NCBI RefSeq assembly: GCF_022026395.1 | Contig: NZ_CP041767.1 | Coordinates: 5,428,501 to 5,492,500, forward strand | Direction: 5' to 3' | Source: Brevibacillus brevis | GTDB taxonomy: Bacteria > Bacillota > Bacilli > Brevibacillales > Brevibacillaceae | Length of the DNA stretch: 64,000 nt | Shown here: positions 33,493 to 46,246 of the stretch, one piece after another | How positions within the stretch are numbered: position 1 is the stretch's first letter | Layout: each line of letters begins with the position of its first letter | The notes under the pieces: generated by a model | Told to the model about the DNA's origin: nothing | The model's database searches: none | What the model saw: only the letters and a program-made list of their open reading frames with translations | Position numbers and translations under genes: made by a program

Positions 33493-34529
33493 TGAAAGAC
33501 TACCTGTCTCTTCGCATCGGCAAGCGCTTTTCATCGTTTCAGCTACATAAAAGGACGATCTTGTTTTCGCTACTCTCCTTGCTGGTCGTCATCGCAGTAG
33601 CGGTTGTCAGTCTCGGAATGGGTGAAATGAAAATCGCCTCGCTCGATGTGGTAAAAGTTTTGTTGGGAATCGGTTCAGAAGAGAATGCTTTGATTGTGGA
33701 GCAATTTCGACTGCCTCGCATCGTCATTGCCATTCTGGTAGGTGCTGCACTTGCCGTCGCTGGTGCCATCATGCAGGGGCTCGTCCGCAACCCGTTGGCT
33801 TCCCCGGATATTCTTGGGGTATCGGGTGGAGCATCTGTTTTTGCAGTCGGCTTTTTGATCTTGTTTGAAACAGTGAGCATTAAGTGGCTTCCTCCCATCG
33901 CTTTTTTGGGGGCAACATTGACGACATTCCTGTTGTACGCCCTCTCTTGGAAAAAAGGCGTCACACCGCTTCGTCTCGTCATGATCGGTGTGGGAATCAA
34001 AATCGCAGCGGGTGCCATCGTCACCATGCTGATCATGTTCAGTCCGTTTTTGCTGCAAAATAAGGCATTACTCTGGCTGACTGGTAGCATCTACGGCGTT
34101 GACTGGAACGATGTATTCATGATTTTGCCGTGGGTCGTCGGACTGATTCTCGTAGCCGGCTTCCTTGCTAGACGCGTGAACATTCAACAGCTCGGCGATG
34201 ATCTGGCAACGAGTCTCGGCAGTTCCTTGCAATTGGATCGTTTCCTCCTACTGATGATTTGCGCGGCATTGACGGGAACAGCCGTCTCTGTTGGAGGAGA
34301 TATCAGCTTTGTGGCTTTGCTGGCCCCACACATTGCCAAACAAATGATTGGTCCGTCCTTTGGCGGTGCCATGACACTCTCGGCTTTCTTGGGTGCCATT
34401 ATCGTATTGCTTGCGGATTTGATTGCACGCATGGCTTTTTCACCAATCGAAGTGCCTGTAGGAGTATTCACCTCTGCCATCGGCGCTCCGTTTTTCATCT
34501 ACTTGCTGTACAAAAACCGAAATCGCTAG
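33492..34529 (+). CDS. FecCD-family siderophore permease, second subunit (YfhA-like)
   Basis: A 345-residue partner permease with the same family signatures (RLPRIVIAILVGAALAVAG; RNPLASPDILGVSGGAS; DISFVALLAPHIAKQMIG). It follows the first permease with a one-base overlap (TAATG). The ATPase gene, which would normally follow at once, is 568 bases further on, beyond two long hairpins. Confidence 0.92.
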   Translation: MKDYLSLRIGKRFSSFQLHKRTILFSLLSLLVVIAVAVVSLGMGEMKIASLDVVKVLLGIGSEENALIVEQFRLPRIVIAILVGAALAVAGAIMQGLVRNPLASPDILGVSGGASVFAVGFLILFETVSIKWLPPIAFLGATLTTFLLYALSWKKGVTPLRLVMIGVGIKIAAGAIVTMLIMFSPFLLQNKALLWLTGSIYGVDWNDVFMILPWVVGLILVAGFLARRVNIQQLGDDLATSLGSSLQLDRFLLLMICAALTGTAVSVGGDISFVALLAPHIAKQMIGPSFGGAMTLSAFLGAIIVLLADLIARMAFSPIEVPVGVFTSAIGAPFFIYLLYKNRNR

Positions 34530-34559
34530 GAAAGAACTTAGTCCCGCTGTAGTGGTGGG

Positions 34560-34761
34560 GAGGAAACAGGAGAAAACGCTCAGATTCTTGTCCCACCCGC
34601 TGAGGGATTCACTGCCCGACTCCATGCAAAAAGCGAAACCGCGTCCAAAGTTGTTCTTTCAGGATGTTTTTCAGAGGTGGACGCTTAAGAGCGTGTTTCA
34701 CTTTTTGCATGGAGTCTCGGTCGGTGTACCAAAGATCTTCGCTGTTTTCTCCTGTTTCCTC
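34560..34761. repeat. Long imperfect hairpin element 1 (about 200 bp)
   Basis: Nested inverted repeats with a common centre: a 17-bp outer arm (AGGAAACAGGAGAAAAC, 34561-34577, with its complement at 34744-34760), a 22-bp arm (34618-34639 with 34695-34716, one mismatch), and a 7-bp inner arm GCGTCCA/TGGACGC (34641-34647, 34678-34684). The whole could fold as one long RNA or DNA hairpin. No coding sequence is convincing. It resembles a MITE or a structured repeat rather than a terminator. Confidence 0.8.
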
Positions 34762-34829
34762 TACGAGCTTTCCATGTTAGTCCGATTTTAAAAGCCTTAA
34801 AAGAATGTAGAGCATATTCCGTTACTCCA

Positions 34830-35026
34830 GAGAAGAATATTTCCAGACGTAGCGACTTGTGGAGTCCTACCGAGCGGAGAAGGGATTCGCGGGCAAAAGA
34901 AACGCAACCGTGCCCATACGACGAAGCGGCTACCGCTTTTGCGTTTCCCCGCGAATCCCTTCGGAGCGGACAGTACACACTTCCAGTGGGACGGAGCCTG
35001 GAGCCTAGACTGGAAATATTCTTCTC
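34830..35026. repeat. Long imperfect hairpin element 2 (197 bp)
   Basis: Perfect 17-bp terminal inverted repeats (34830-34846 and 35010-35026) enclose further arms: GAAGGGATTCGCGGG/CCCGCGAATCCCTTC (34879-34893, 34948-34962) and AAACGCAA/TTGCGTTT (34900-34907, 34939-34946). The sequence is unlike element 1, but the architecture is the same. Left and right terminal repeats fit a MITE-like element; target-site duplication was not clear. Confidence 0.8.
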
Positions 35027-35097
35027 CCCACCAGAGCCACATGCGGCCCTGAAATTATTTTTTTACTTCCTATGCGTTTGAAAGGAGTCCAGACCAT

Positions 35098-35925
35098 ATG
35101 CAAGCTTTGGAAACCCAACAGCTTACGTTATCGTACGGAGAACGCAACATCATTGAAGCATTAGACTTAAACATCCCGCGTGGAAAAATCACCGTTTTCA
35201 TTGGAAGTAATGGCAGCGGCAAATCGACGTTGCTGCGCTCTCTGGCACGTTTACTCAAACCAAAGGAAGGCGCCATCCTGCTGGAAGGAGAATCGATCGC
35301 GAAACGCTCTACCAAAGAGGTAGCCAAACGTCTTGCCATCCTTCCTCAAGGCCCATCTGCACCAGAAGGTTTGACGATTCTGCAATTGGTCAAACAAGGA
35401 CGCTATCCTTATCAAAACTGGCTACAGCAATGGTCAGAAGAAGACGAGCAGATGGTCAACAAAGCATTGGCAGCTACTCAACTCACGGATATGGCTAACC
35501 GTGCCGTCGACAGTCTCTCTGGCGGCCAACGTCAGCGCGCCTGGATTGCGATGACGCTCGCCCAAGGAACCGAAACCATTTTGCTGGATGAGCCTACGAC
35601 TTATTTGGATATGTCGCATCAGATTGAGATTTTGGACCTGTTGTTTGAACTGAATCAAACGGAACAGCGCACCATCGTCATGGTTCTCCACGATCTGAAT
35701 CTCGCTTGCCGCTATGCCCATCATATCGTTGCCGTTCACAATCAGACCGTCGTGGCAGAGGGGTCTCCGAACGAAGTGCTGACTACCGACCTTGTCCGTA
35801 CGGTTTTCGATATGGATTGCCAAATTACGCAAGACCCCCTGTACGGAACTCCTATGTGCATCCCGTACAGTAAAAGCCGTCTGGGCACTGTGCAGACCGA
35901 ACAAAAAGCATTCGCTATGTCATAA
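35098..35925 (+). CDS. Siderophore ABC transporter ATPase (FecE/YusV type)
   Basis: A 275-residue ATPase: Walker A FIGSNGSGKST, signature LSGGQRQRAWIAMTLAQG, Walker B ILLDEPTTYLD, H-loop VLHDLNLACRYAHH. It matches the FecE/FepC class and should energise the upstream permeases. AAAGGAG precedes the ATG. It is the only siderophore ATPase in the window, though two permease pairs are present, so it may serve both, as YusV does for several uptake systems in Bacillus. A terminator-like hairpin (AAAAAGACTGTCC/GGGCAGTCTTTTTTT) follows at 35939-35977. Confidence 0.92.
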   Translation: MQALETQQLTLSYGERNIIEALDLNIPRGKITVFIGSNGSGKSTLLRSLARLLKPKEGAILLEGESIAKRSTKEVAKRLAILPQGPSAPEGLTILQLVKQGRYPYQNWLQQWSEEDEQMVNKALAATQLTDMANRAVDSLSGGQRQRAWIAMTLAQGTETILLDEPTTYLDMSHQIEILDLLFELNQTEQRTIVMVLHDLNLACRYAHHIVAVHNQTVVAEGSPNEVLTTDLVRTVFDMDCQITQDPLYGTPMCIPYSKSRLGTVQTEQKAFAMS

Positions 35926-35937
35926 GCTCCAAACAAT

Positions 35938-35979
35938 AAAAAGACTGTCCATCGAGTGGTATGGGCAGTCTTTTTTTCG
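35938..35979 (+). terminator. Terminator of the siderophore ATPase gene
   Basis: AAAGACTG.CC pairs with GG.CAGTCTTT around a 13-base loop, then a run of T. Confidence 0.8.
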
Positions 35980-36003
35980 TAAGCAAAAACGTCCTTCATG
36001 AAG

Positions 36004-36414
36004 CTAACGGGAAGGTTGCTGCAAAGCCAATGTCGCTTGCTCGTCCATTTTTTTAACCATTTCGGGATCTTCGTAGGTTGCTATCTTCGTATCGATGAGC
36101 GCAAGGTTTTTCTGGAATTCCTCGATTTGCTTTTCCACTTGTTCACGATGAGCGATTAGGAGTGTTTTTCTCTCCTCCAACTTTTGACTACCTTGCTTAC
36201 ACCAATCACTGTATTCTTTGATTTCTTTAATGGGCATACCGGTATTTTTGAGGCAGCAGATTAAGGCTATCCAATTGAGATCCAATTCGCTAAAGAGACG
36301 GTTGCCGTTTTTGTCTCTTGAGACAAAGGGTAGCAGGCCTTCTTTGTCATAGTAACGCAATGTATGAGCGGGTAGGCCGAATCGGTCAGCCACCTGCTTA
36401 ATCGTGTAAAACAT
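36004..36414 (-). CDS. MerR-family transcriptional regulator
   Basis: A 136-residue regulator. N-terminal winged helix (YTIKQVADRFGLPAHTLRYYDKEGLL), then a dimerising coiled coil with CC at about 53-54 and an effector part lacking a clear metal site. Divergent from an SDR oxidoreductase gene, with a MerR-type palindrome in a 19-base spacer promoter between them. It should twist that promoter to activate the SDR gene when an effector binds. Effector unknown; similar YcgE/AdhR-like regulators respond to electrophiles. Confidence 0.9.
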   Translation of the reverse strand: MFYTIKQVADRFGLPAHTLRYYDKEGLLPFVSRDKNGNRLFSELDLNWIALICCLKNTGMPIKEIKEYSDWCKQGSQKLEERKTLLIAHREQVEKQIEEFQKNLALIDTKIATYEDPEMVKKMDEQATLALQQPSR

Positions 36415-36429
36415 ACTTTTCTCTCCCCC

Positions 36430-36460
36430 TTGACTTAAAGTAAACTTTAACCTTTATGCT
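36430..36460 (+). promoter_or_regulatory. MerR-type promoter and operator for the SDR gene
   Basis: TTGACT (36430-36435) and TATGCT (36455-36460) are 19 bases apart, the over-long spacing that MerR proteins correct. The spacer holds the perfect dyad TTAAAGT-AA-ACTTTAA (36435-36450). Confidence 0.85.
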
Positions 36461-36526
36461 CACTATAGATCACATGTTTACTACCATTCAAGTGGTCCAA
36501 TCAAAACATAAAGGGGATAAATCGCT

Positions 36527-37291
36527 ATGAAAAAAACTCAAAAGATCGTGCTGGTAACGGGTGGTAGTCGCGGGCTAGGGAGAAATTCAGCTATCGCGCT
36601 ATCTCGAAAAGGATTTGATGTTATCCTGACGTATCATTCTCGCAAGGAAGAAGCGGAATTGGTAATCAAAGAAATTGAGGAGAATGGTCAAAAAGCTGCC
36701 GCCCTGCAACTTGATGCGGGTGACGTATCCACTTTTGAAAGGTTCGCATCCCGCCTTGCCGATGTACTGAAAGAAAAATGGAGTACAGAGCATTTCGATG
36801 TTCTGATTAACAACGCTGGTTTCGGAGTGAACGCTCCACTTTCGGCTACTACTGAGGAACAGTTTGACAGTTTGGTAAACGTGCACCTCAAAGGCGTATT
36901 TTTCTTAACACAGAAATTATTGCCCCGTATTTCTGATGATGGACGAATCATTAATATTTCGACTGGATTGACCCGGTTTGCCCTTGACGGCTATGGAGCA
37001 TACGCCGCCATGAAAGGTGCCGTCGAAGTATTGACGAGATATATGGCAAAGGAATGGGGAAAACGGGGTATCCGGGTTAATACGATCGCCCCGGGAGCGA
37101 TTGCTACGGACTTTCAGGGAGGGGCAGTACGGGATAATCAGGATATACATGACTTTATTGGCTCGCAAACAGCGTTAGGCCGTGTTGGGAGAGCTGATGA
37201 TATTGGTGGTCTTGTCGCGTCATTGTGCACCGACGAAATGAGCTGGGTGAACGCGCAACGAATCGAGGCGTCCGGTGGCATGTTTCTTTAA
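36527..37291 (+). CDS. Short-chain dehydrogenase/reductase
   Basis: A 254-residue classical SDR: NAD(P) motif TGGSRGLG near the N-terminus, NNAG, catalytic Ser in INISTG and YGAYAAMK (YxxxK), and the PGAIATDF loop. It resembles 3-oxoacyl-ACP reductase-like enzymes. Substrate unknown. AAAGGGG precedes ATG. The MerR-type promoter upstream suggests induction by a small molecule it then reduces. Confidence 0.9.
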   Translation: MKKTQKIVLVTGGSRGLGRNSAIALSRKGFDVILTYHSRKEEAELVIKEIEENGQKAAALQLDAGDVSTFERFASRLADVLKEKWSTEHFDVLINNAGFGVNAPLSATTEEQFDSLVNVHLKGVFFLTQKLLPRISDDGRIINISTGLTRFALDGYGAYAAMKGAVEVLTRYMAKEWGKRGIRVNTIAPGAIATDFQGGAVRDNQDIHDFIGSQTALGRVGRADDIGGLVASLCTDEMSWVNAQRIEASGGMFL

Positions 37292-37304
37292 TCCTACAAA
37301 AAGA

Positions 37305-37355
37305 ACAGCGGTAGTCCCGGACTTTTTTGCGTCCTGGACTACCGCGTGCTCTTTT
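37305..37355. terminator. Bidirectional terminator between SDR and eno
   Basis: GCGGTAGTCC (37311-37320) pairs with GGACTACCGC around an 18-base loop, with A/T-rich flanks for both strands. Confidence 0.75.
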
Positions 37356-37375
37356 TATCTATCAATCATACGAGC

Positions 37376-38692
<1,317 letters not shown>

Positions 38693-38749
38693 TTACAATC
38701 TATTTCGAGTTAAACGTCAAGCTACCTTTACAGTGTGTCCCAGTGAAGC

Positions 38750-40291
38750 CTATTTTGCAAGTAACGATTTGCCTGTCATTTCAACCGGTTGCGCTACCCC
38801 CAAAAGCTCCAGAAGCGTTGGCGACAAATCGGCCAAAATACCGTCTTCGCGCAGAACAGCCCCGTCTTTTGTCACGATTACAGGCACCGGATACGTACTG
38901 TGTGAAGTAATCGGGCGTCCCGCTTCATCCAGCATCAGATCCGCGTTTCCGTGGTCAGCTGTGATGACGGCTACGCCACCTTTTGCTATGATTGCATCGA
39001 CGACTCGGCCCAAGCATGCATCCACTGTCTCGACTGCTTTGATCGTCGGCTCCATCATACCGGAATGACCAACCATGTCGCAGTTGGCAAAGTTCAGGAT
39101 GATCGCGTCAAAATTGTCTGCCTCGATCTCAGCGACAACAGCGTCTGTCAGCTCTGGAGCACTCATCTCCGGCTGCAAGTCGTACGTCGCCACTTTTGGC
39201 GAAGGAATCAGGATACGCGTCTCACCTGGAAACTCCTTTTCACGCCCGCCACTGAAGAAGAACGTCACATGCGGGTATTTCTCCGTCTCGGCAATGCGCA
39301 GCTGCTTCAAGCCATGCTGGGAAAGCACCTCCCCCAATGTGTTATCCAGATTGGAAGGCTTGTAAGCGACATACCCGTTAACCGTCTCGGAAAAATGCGT
39401 CAGGCACACAAAATGCAGATCGCGCGGGCGCTTATCTCCGCGGTCAAATCCACGGAAATCTTCATTCGTGAATGCCTGCGACATTTGAATCGCACGATCC
39501 GGGCGGAAATTATAAAAAATAATCGAATCGCCGCTTTGAACGGTCGTCACTGGTTTTCCGTCTTCATCGAGAATCACGGTTGGCATGACGAATTCATCCA
39601 TAATGGACTTTTCATAGGATTCCTTAACCGCCTGAATTGGATCACGATAAGCAGGAGCATCTGCGTACACCATGGCACGATACGCCTTCTCTACGCGCTC
39701 CCAGCGTTTGTCACGATCCATCGCATAGTAGCGACCTTGTACGGTAGCAATTCGGCCAACGCCGATCTCTGCAATTTTGGCTTGCAGTTGTTCGATATAA
39801 CCCACTGCACTGTCAGGCGATACATCGCGGCCATCGAGAAAACCGTGGATGAACACATCCGTAAAGTCCTGCTTTTTCGCCAACTCGAGCATTGCAAACA
39901 GGTGGTCAATGTGACTGTGTACACCACCATCGGACAGAAGCCCGAACAGGTGGAGCTGTTTGCCGTTTTGCTTCGCGTGCCGGAAAGCAGCGATCAGCGT
40001 TTCGTTCTCAAAAAAAGCGCCTTCTTGAATCGACTTGGTAATGCGCGTCAAATCCTGATAAACAACACGCCCTGCCCCGATATTGAGATGGCCAACCTCG
40101 GAATTCCCCATCTGTCCTTCTGGCAGTCCCACAGCCAGCCCACTTGCCTCAAGGGTCGCATGAGGGTATTGGTTCCAGTAACGGTCAAAATTCGGCTTGT
40201 TGGCTTGTGCTACTGCGTTACCATACGTCTCGTTCCGCAGAGCAAAACCATCCACAATCAAAAGGGCAACCGGTTTTGGTCTTTGTGCCAT
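38750..40291 (-). CDS. gpmI: 2,3-bisphosphoglycerate-independent phosphoglycerate mutase
   Basis: A 513-residue Mn-dependent mutase interconverting 3- and 2-phosphoglycerate. The phosphoserine site lies in [15 protein letters not shown] and the metal ligands in [10 protein letters not shown] and [18 protein letters not shown] before ATG. Between tpiA (12 bases) and eno (87 bases). The family is pH-sensitive in spore formers, which helps store 3PGA in spores. Confidence 0.97.
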   Translation of the reverse strand: MAQRPKPVALLIVDGFALRNETYGNAVAQANKPNFDRYWNQYPHATLEASGLAVGLPEGQMGNSEVGHLNIGAGRVVYQDLTRITKSIQEGAFFENETLIAAFRHAKQNGKQLHLFGLLSDGGVHSHIDHLFAMLELAKKQDFTDVFIHGFLDGRDVSPDSAVGYIEQLQAKIAEIGVGRIATVQGRYYAMDRDKRWERVEKAYRAMVYADAPAYRDPIQAVKESYEKSIMDEFVMPTVILDEDGKPVTTVQSGDSIIFYNFRPDRAIQMSQAFTNEDFRGFDRGDKRPRDLHFVCLTHFSETVNGYVAYKPSNLDNTLGEVLSQHGLKQLRIAETEKYPHVTFFFSGGREKEFPGETRILIPSPKVATYDLQPEMSAPELTDAVVAEIEADNFDAIILNFANCDMVGHSGMMEPTIKAVETVDACLGRVVDAIIAKGGVAVITADHGNADLMLDEAGRPITSHSTYPVPVIVTKDGAVLREDGILADLSPTLLELLGVAQPVEMTGKSLLAK

Positions 40292-40303
40292 TGCTTTCTC
40301 CTC

Positions 40304-41062
40304 CTATCGCGACGTAGCTCCTGCCACAAGCTGCAGGTAACTGTCCGCTACGAGACTCGCTCCACCAACCAATGCTCCGTCGATATCCGGCTGTGCCATG
40401 TAGCTTGCGATGTTTTCCGGCTTAACGCTTCCGCCGTATTGAATGCGCACTTTCTCGGCTGTCGCTTGTCCGAAGCGTTCACCGATTACGCTACGAATAA
40501 TCGCAATCGTTTCATTGGCATCCTCTGCCGTGGAAGACTTGCCTGTGCCAATCGCCCAGATCGGCTCGTATGCAATAACCGTATCCGCCACTTGTGCAGC
40601 ATCCACTCCGGCAAAAGCACCTTCAGTCTGCGTACGGACTACGTCAGCTGTCTCGCCCGCTTCCCGCTGCTCCAAACTCTCGCCTACGCACACAATCGGT
40701 ACGAGACCTGCTGCTAATGCGGCTACAACCTTTTTGTTCACCGTCTCATCTGTTTCGTTGAAATATTGACGGCGCTCAGAGTGACCAAGGATCACGTACT
40801 CCACACCGATTTCTTTTAGCATGGACGCGCTGATTTCGCCTGTAAAAGCACCTTGCTCTTCAAAATGCATGTTTTGTGCGCCAATGGCAATATCCGTGCC
40901 CGCCAGCTCTTCTTTAAGTGCAGCCAACGCTGTAAAAGGTGCGCAAATGACTTTTTGTACTCCGGAAGTATTATTGCCAGCCTTGGCTTCCTGCGCAAAC
41001 GCTCTTGCCTCGGCCATCGTCTTGAACATCTTCCAGTTCCCCGCGATAATTGGTGTTCGCAT
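40304..41062 (-). CDS. tpiA: Triosephosphate isomerase
   Basis: A 252-residue TIM barrel: Lys in GNWKMFK, catalytic His in ILGHSERR, Glu in [13 protein letters not shown], and phosphate loop [17 protein letters not shown] precedes the ATG. Interconverts DHAP and glyceraldehyde-3-phosphate. Fourth enzyme gene of the operon. Confidence 0.97.
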   Translation of the reverse strand: MRTPIIAGNWKMFKTMAEARAFAQEAKAGNNTSGVQKVICAPFTALAALKEELAGTDIAIGAQNMHFEEQGAFTGEISASMLKEIGVEYVILGHSERRQYFNETDETVNKKVVAALAAGLVPIVCVGESLEQREAGETADVVRTQTEGAFAGVDAAQVADTVIAYEPIWAIGTGKSSTAEDANETIAIIRSVIGERFGQATAEKVRIQYGGSVKPENIASYMAQPDIDGALVGGASLVADSYLQLVAGATSR

Positions 41063-41083
41063 GCAAACTCCCCCTCTTCGCTC

Positions 41084-42268
41084 TTATTGGTTATCTGCCA
41101 ACACAGCTACGCCTGGCAGTTCCTTGCCTTCCATGAATTCCAGGGACGCTCCGCCGCCTGTAGAAATGTGTGTCATCTGCTCAGCTACGCCTGCTTTTTC
41201 CACAGCTGCTACGGAATCACCGCCACCGATGATCGTCGTTCCGCTGCATGCTGCCATCGCCTTGGCTACACCAATCGTGCCGCCTGCAAAAGCATCCATT
41301 TCAAATACGCCCATCGGACCGTTCCATACAACCGTTTTCGAATCTACAATGACGCCGTGGTATTGTTCCACTGTTTTTGGACCGATATCGAGTGCCATCC
41401 AGCCCTCTGGAATCGCATCGATTGCCACGACCTGCTTTTCCGCATCTGCCGCAAAACGGTCAGCTACCACAACATCAACTGGCATCAGCAATTGAACGCC
41501 GCGCTCTTTTGCCTGATCCATCAATGTACGTGCGAGGTCCAGCTTGTCGTCTTCACACAGCGAAGCACCAATACCATAACCTTGTGCTTTGAGGAATGTA
41601 TTCGCCATACCGCCGCCGATAATCAGGTGATCGACTTTGGTCAACAAATTTTCAATGACAGCAATTTTATCTTTTACTTTTGCACCGCCGACAATCGCTG
41701 TAAACGGACGCTCCGGATTGGACAAGGCTCCGCCCATAAAGCGAATTTCCTTTTCCATCAACAAGCCCGCAACTGCTGGTATGTACTCAGCGATTCCCGC
41801 TGTAGAAGCATGTGCCCGGTGAGCTGTTCCGAATGCATCATTGACAAACAGATCAGCCAAAGCCGCAAAGCTTTTTGCCAGTTCTGGATCGTTCTTTTCT
41901 TCTCCCGCATGGAAGCGTACGTTTTCCAACAGAATGACGTCGCCAGACTCCATCCGTTCTACTGCCGCTTCTACGTCAGCACCTTGGCAATCCTCCAGCT
42001 TACGCACGTCCTTGCCCAAGAGCGAGGACAGATGGGCTGCGACAGGAGTAAGACGCATCTCTTCCACTACTTGGCCTTTAGGACGACCAAAATGGCTCGC
42101 CAGGATTACTTTGGCTCCTGCCTCCATCATGAAACGGATGGTTGGTACAGCAGCACGAATGCGTGTATCGTCGGTGATTACCCCGTCCTGCATCGGCACG
42201 TTAAAGTCAACACGGCAGAATACGCGCTTGCCTGCCAGCTCAACATCGCGGATAGATTTCTTGTTCAT
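41084..42268 (-). CDS. pgk: Phosphoglycerate kinase
   Basis: A 394-residue kinase: [19 protein letters not shown], and the nucleotide loop [13 protein letters not shown] near the C-terminus. It makes ATP from 1,3-bisphosphoglycerate. Start at ATG 42268 because GGGAGGATC lies seven bases upstream; an upstream in-frame codon at 42283 would overlap that site. Follows gap after a hairpin. Confidence 0.97.
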   Translation of the reverse strand: MNKKSIRDVELAGKRVFCRVDFNVPMQDGVITDDTRIRAAVPTIRFMMEAGAKVILASHFGRPKGQVVEEMRLTPVAAHLSSLLGKDVRKLEDCQGADVEAAVERMESGDVILLENVRFHAGEEKNDPELAKSFAALADLFVNDAFGTAHRAHASTAGIAEYIPAVAGLLMEKEIRFMGGALSNPERPFTAIVGGAKVKDKIAVIENLLTKVDHLIIGGGMANTFLKAQGYGIGASLCEDDKLDLARTLMDQAKERGVQLLMPVDVVVADRFAADAEKQVVAIDAIPEGWMALDIGPKTVEQYHGVIVDSKTVVWNGPMGVFEMDAFAGGTIGVAKAMAACSGTTIIGGGDSVAAVEKAGVAEQMTHISTGGGASLEFMEGKELPGVAVLADNQ

Positions 42269-42309
42269 GAACGATCCTCCCAAATCATTGGCTTTTTATT
42301 CGGAAAAAA

Positions 42310-42348
42310 GATATGGGAAAAGGGAGATTGCTCTCCCTTTTTTCCACA
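42310..42348 (-). terminator. Hairpin between gap and pgk
   Basis: GGAAAAGGGAGA pairs with TCTCCCTTTTTTCC around a 4-base loop, followed by a T run on the minus strand. It may act as a partial terminator or an mRNA-stability element giving higher gap than pgk expression, as known for the Bacillus operon. Confidence 0.65.
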
Positions 42349-42366
42349 ACAGTTCTATTTTACGTG

Positions 42367-44755
<2,389 letters not shown>

Positions 44756-44773
44756 GCGACCGACTTCCTTCCG

Positions 44774-45799
44774 TTACAATCGTGCGGACAACAGCGTGTA
44801 AGCTGCTCCTTCGTCCGTAATGAGTACATTCTGACACGATTGCTTGGCAAAGGAAAGAATCGCTTTTGCCTTGCTTTCGCCCCCCGCAATGGAGAGCACA
44901 GTTTCTGCCTTGTGCACTTCCTCTAGCTGTAAACCAATTGTCGGCATTCTGTGGACCGTTTCTCCCGCTTCATTAAAGTAGTAGCCGAATGCTTCTGAAA
45001 CAGCCCCTGTCTCCACTAATTCTGCGAGCTCTTCCTCCGAATAATTCCGCCTTTTCGCCATCGTGACGGCATCCCCGATTCCATGCAAAACGATTCGAGT
45101 CTCTCCCAAGAGCGATAGCACATCTTGTACCTGCGGCTCTTTGACCAATGTCTGCAAGGCTTCTGGATGAAGTCGATCCGGTACGTGAAGAAGCCGATAA
45201 GAAGCACCTGTTTTCGCTGCCATGGCGGAAGCGAGCGTATTCGCTTGCAGCTCTACGCGTTCTCCCAGTCCACCGCGAGCAGGGACAAACTGAACGTTTT
45301 TGAACGAAGCAGAAGGCGTCAAATGACTTGCTACACTGGCGATCGATGAACCACCTGTTACCGCTACAATGTCTCCTTCTTGCACGACCTGTTTGAGGAC
45401 CCTTGCCCCTACCCGTCCAAGCTCTTCCTTTACCCAAGGCGATAGGTCTGCATTGCCCTGCACCACAATGACTTCTGCTATGCCCAGCTTTTTTTGCAGG
45501 CGCTCTGCCAAGTCAGTAAGGCCGAATAGCTCTCCGACGAGAGGTTCCATGTCGTCCAAGACTTGTTGTCCTTCTTCACTCAGGCTCATTCCCGCAGCCG
45601 TTACATGCAGGAGCCCCGTTTCTTTTAGCAGTTCCACTTCTGCCCGCAAAATACGTTCAGTGGTATCCATGGCTTGAGCTAGACCTCTTCTGCCAATCGG
45701 CTGCAAATGATAGATGGATCGGAGCAACATGTACCGCTGACGCAAAACCTGAATCAAGTCAGGCAACAATTTTTGTTGCAGTTCCAGTAAACGTCGCAT
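44774..45799 (-). CDS. cggR: Central glycolytic genes regulator CggR
   Basis: A 341-residue SorC/DeoR-type repressor. N-terminal HTH (GRRGLAQAMDTTERILRAEVELL) and a C-terminal sugar-phosphate-binding domain with VTGGSS (phosphate loop), FVPARGGLGE, and GDAVTMAKRR. It represses the operon and is released by fructose-1,6-bisphosphate. A tandem operator lies 34-67 bases upstream of the start. The order is conserved in Firmicutes. Confidence 0.95.
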   Translation of the reverse strand: MRRLLELQQKLLPDLIQVLRQRYMLLRSIYHLQPIGRRGLAQAMDTTERILRAEVELLKETGLLHVTAAGMSLSEEGQQVLDDMEPLVGELFGLTDLAERLQKKLGIAEVIVVQGNADLSPWVKEELGRVGARVLKQVVQEGDIVAVTGGSSIASVASHLTPSASFKNVQFVPARGGLGERVELQANTLASAMAAKTGASYRLLHVPDRLHPEALQTLVKEPQVQDVLSLLGETRIVLHGIGDAVTMAKRRNYSEEELAELVETGAVSEAFGYYFNEAGETVHRMPTIGLQLEEVHKAETVLSIAGGESKAKAILSFAKQSCQNVLITDEGAAYTLLSARL

Positions 45800-45832
45800 T
45801 TTACCTTCTTCCTTGGTTAAAAGTTGTTTAAT

Positions 45833-45872
45833 CGGGACGCTTTATGTCCCTGTATATACACTTTATGTCCCG
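45833..45872 (-). promoter_or_regulatory. CggR operator
   Basis: Two direct repeats CTTTATGTCCC at 45840-45850 and 45861-45871 (21-base period), framed by CGGGAC at 45833-45838 and CCCG. On the minus strand this reads CGGGACATAAAG ... AGGGACATAAAG. It fits the CGGGAC-type tandem CggR operator and lies downstream of the promoter, so a roadblock mechanism is likely. Confidence 0.88.
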
Positions 45873-45907
45873 ATTGATACAAAAAAAAGATCACTTTCTA
45901 CAACTTG

Positions 45908-45936
45908 AATGTATCATATTTAACCATATCTTGCAA
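45908..45936 (-). promoter_or_regulatory. Sigma-A-type promoter of the glycolytic operon
   Basis: On the minus strand TTGCAA (45936-45931) and TACATT (45913-45908) are 17 bases apart, upstream of the CggR operator. Confidence 0.6.
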
Positions 45937-45954
45937 GTTCCCCAAAGCCCCTAT

Positions 45955-45986
45955 AAAAAAGTGCCACTCATGACCGAGCGGCACGT
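45955..45986 (-). terminator. Terminator of rpoN-glutaredoxin unit
   Basis: GTGCC.CTC pairs with GAG.GGCAC, followed on the minus strand by TTTTTT. It overlaps the last bases of the glutaredoxin gene. Confidence 0.75.
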
Positions 45987-46246
45987 CTCTGTAATTCGTT
46001 TCGCAGTTCCTCGAGAGTCACTACATGTGTAATAGAACGAAATACGATCTCTCCATCTATCTCGACTACTGGTATGACGAACATCATTTCTTCATGCAAG
46101 ACCGGATCACTTTCAATATCAACCACGCGCATCCGAAGGGGGAACTCCTCCTCCAGACTGCGGATGTAGAGCTCCACCTCGTCGCACAAATGACATTTAT
46201 TTCGTCCATACAAGACAATTTCAAACGTTTTTTCATTCATTCTCAT
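45968..46246 (-). CDS. Glutaredoxin-like thiol-disulfide protein
   Basis: A 92-residue thioredoxin-fold protein with CHLC (about residues 18-21) after an LYGRNK beta strand, and the cis-Pro in VIPVVEIDG. Such small YruB/YvlA-like proteins act in thiol exchange. Its ATG overlaps the last base of the rpoN stop (TAATG), so it is coupled to rpoN. AAAGAGG precedes the start inside rpoN. Confidence 0.82.
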   Translation of the reverse strand: MRMNEKTFEIVLYGRNKCHLCDEVELYIRSLEEEFPLRMRVVDIESDPVLHEEMMFVIPVVEIDGEIVFRSITHVVTLEELRNELQRRAARS

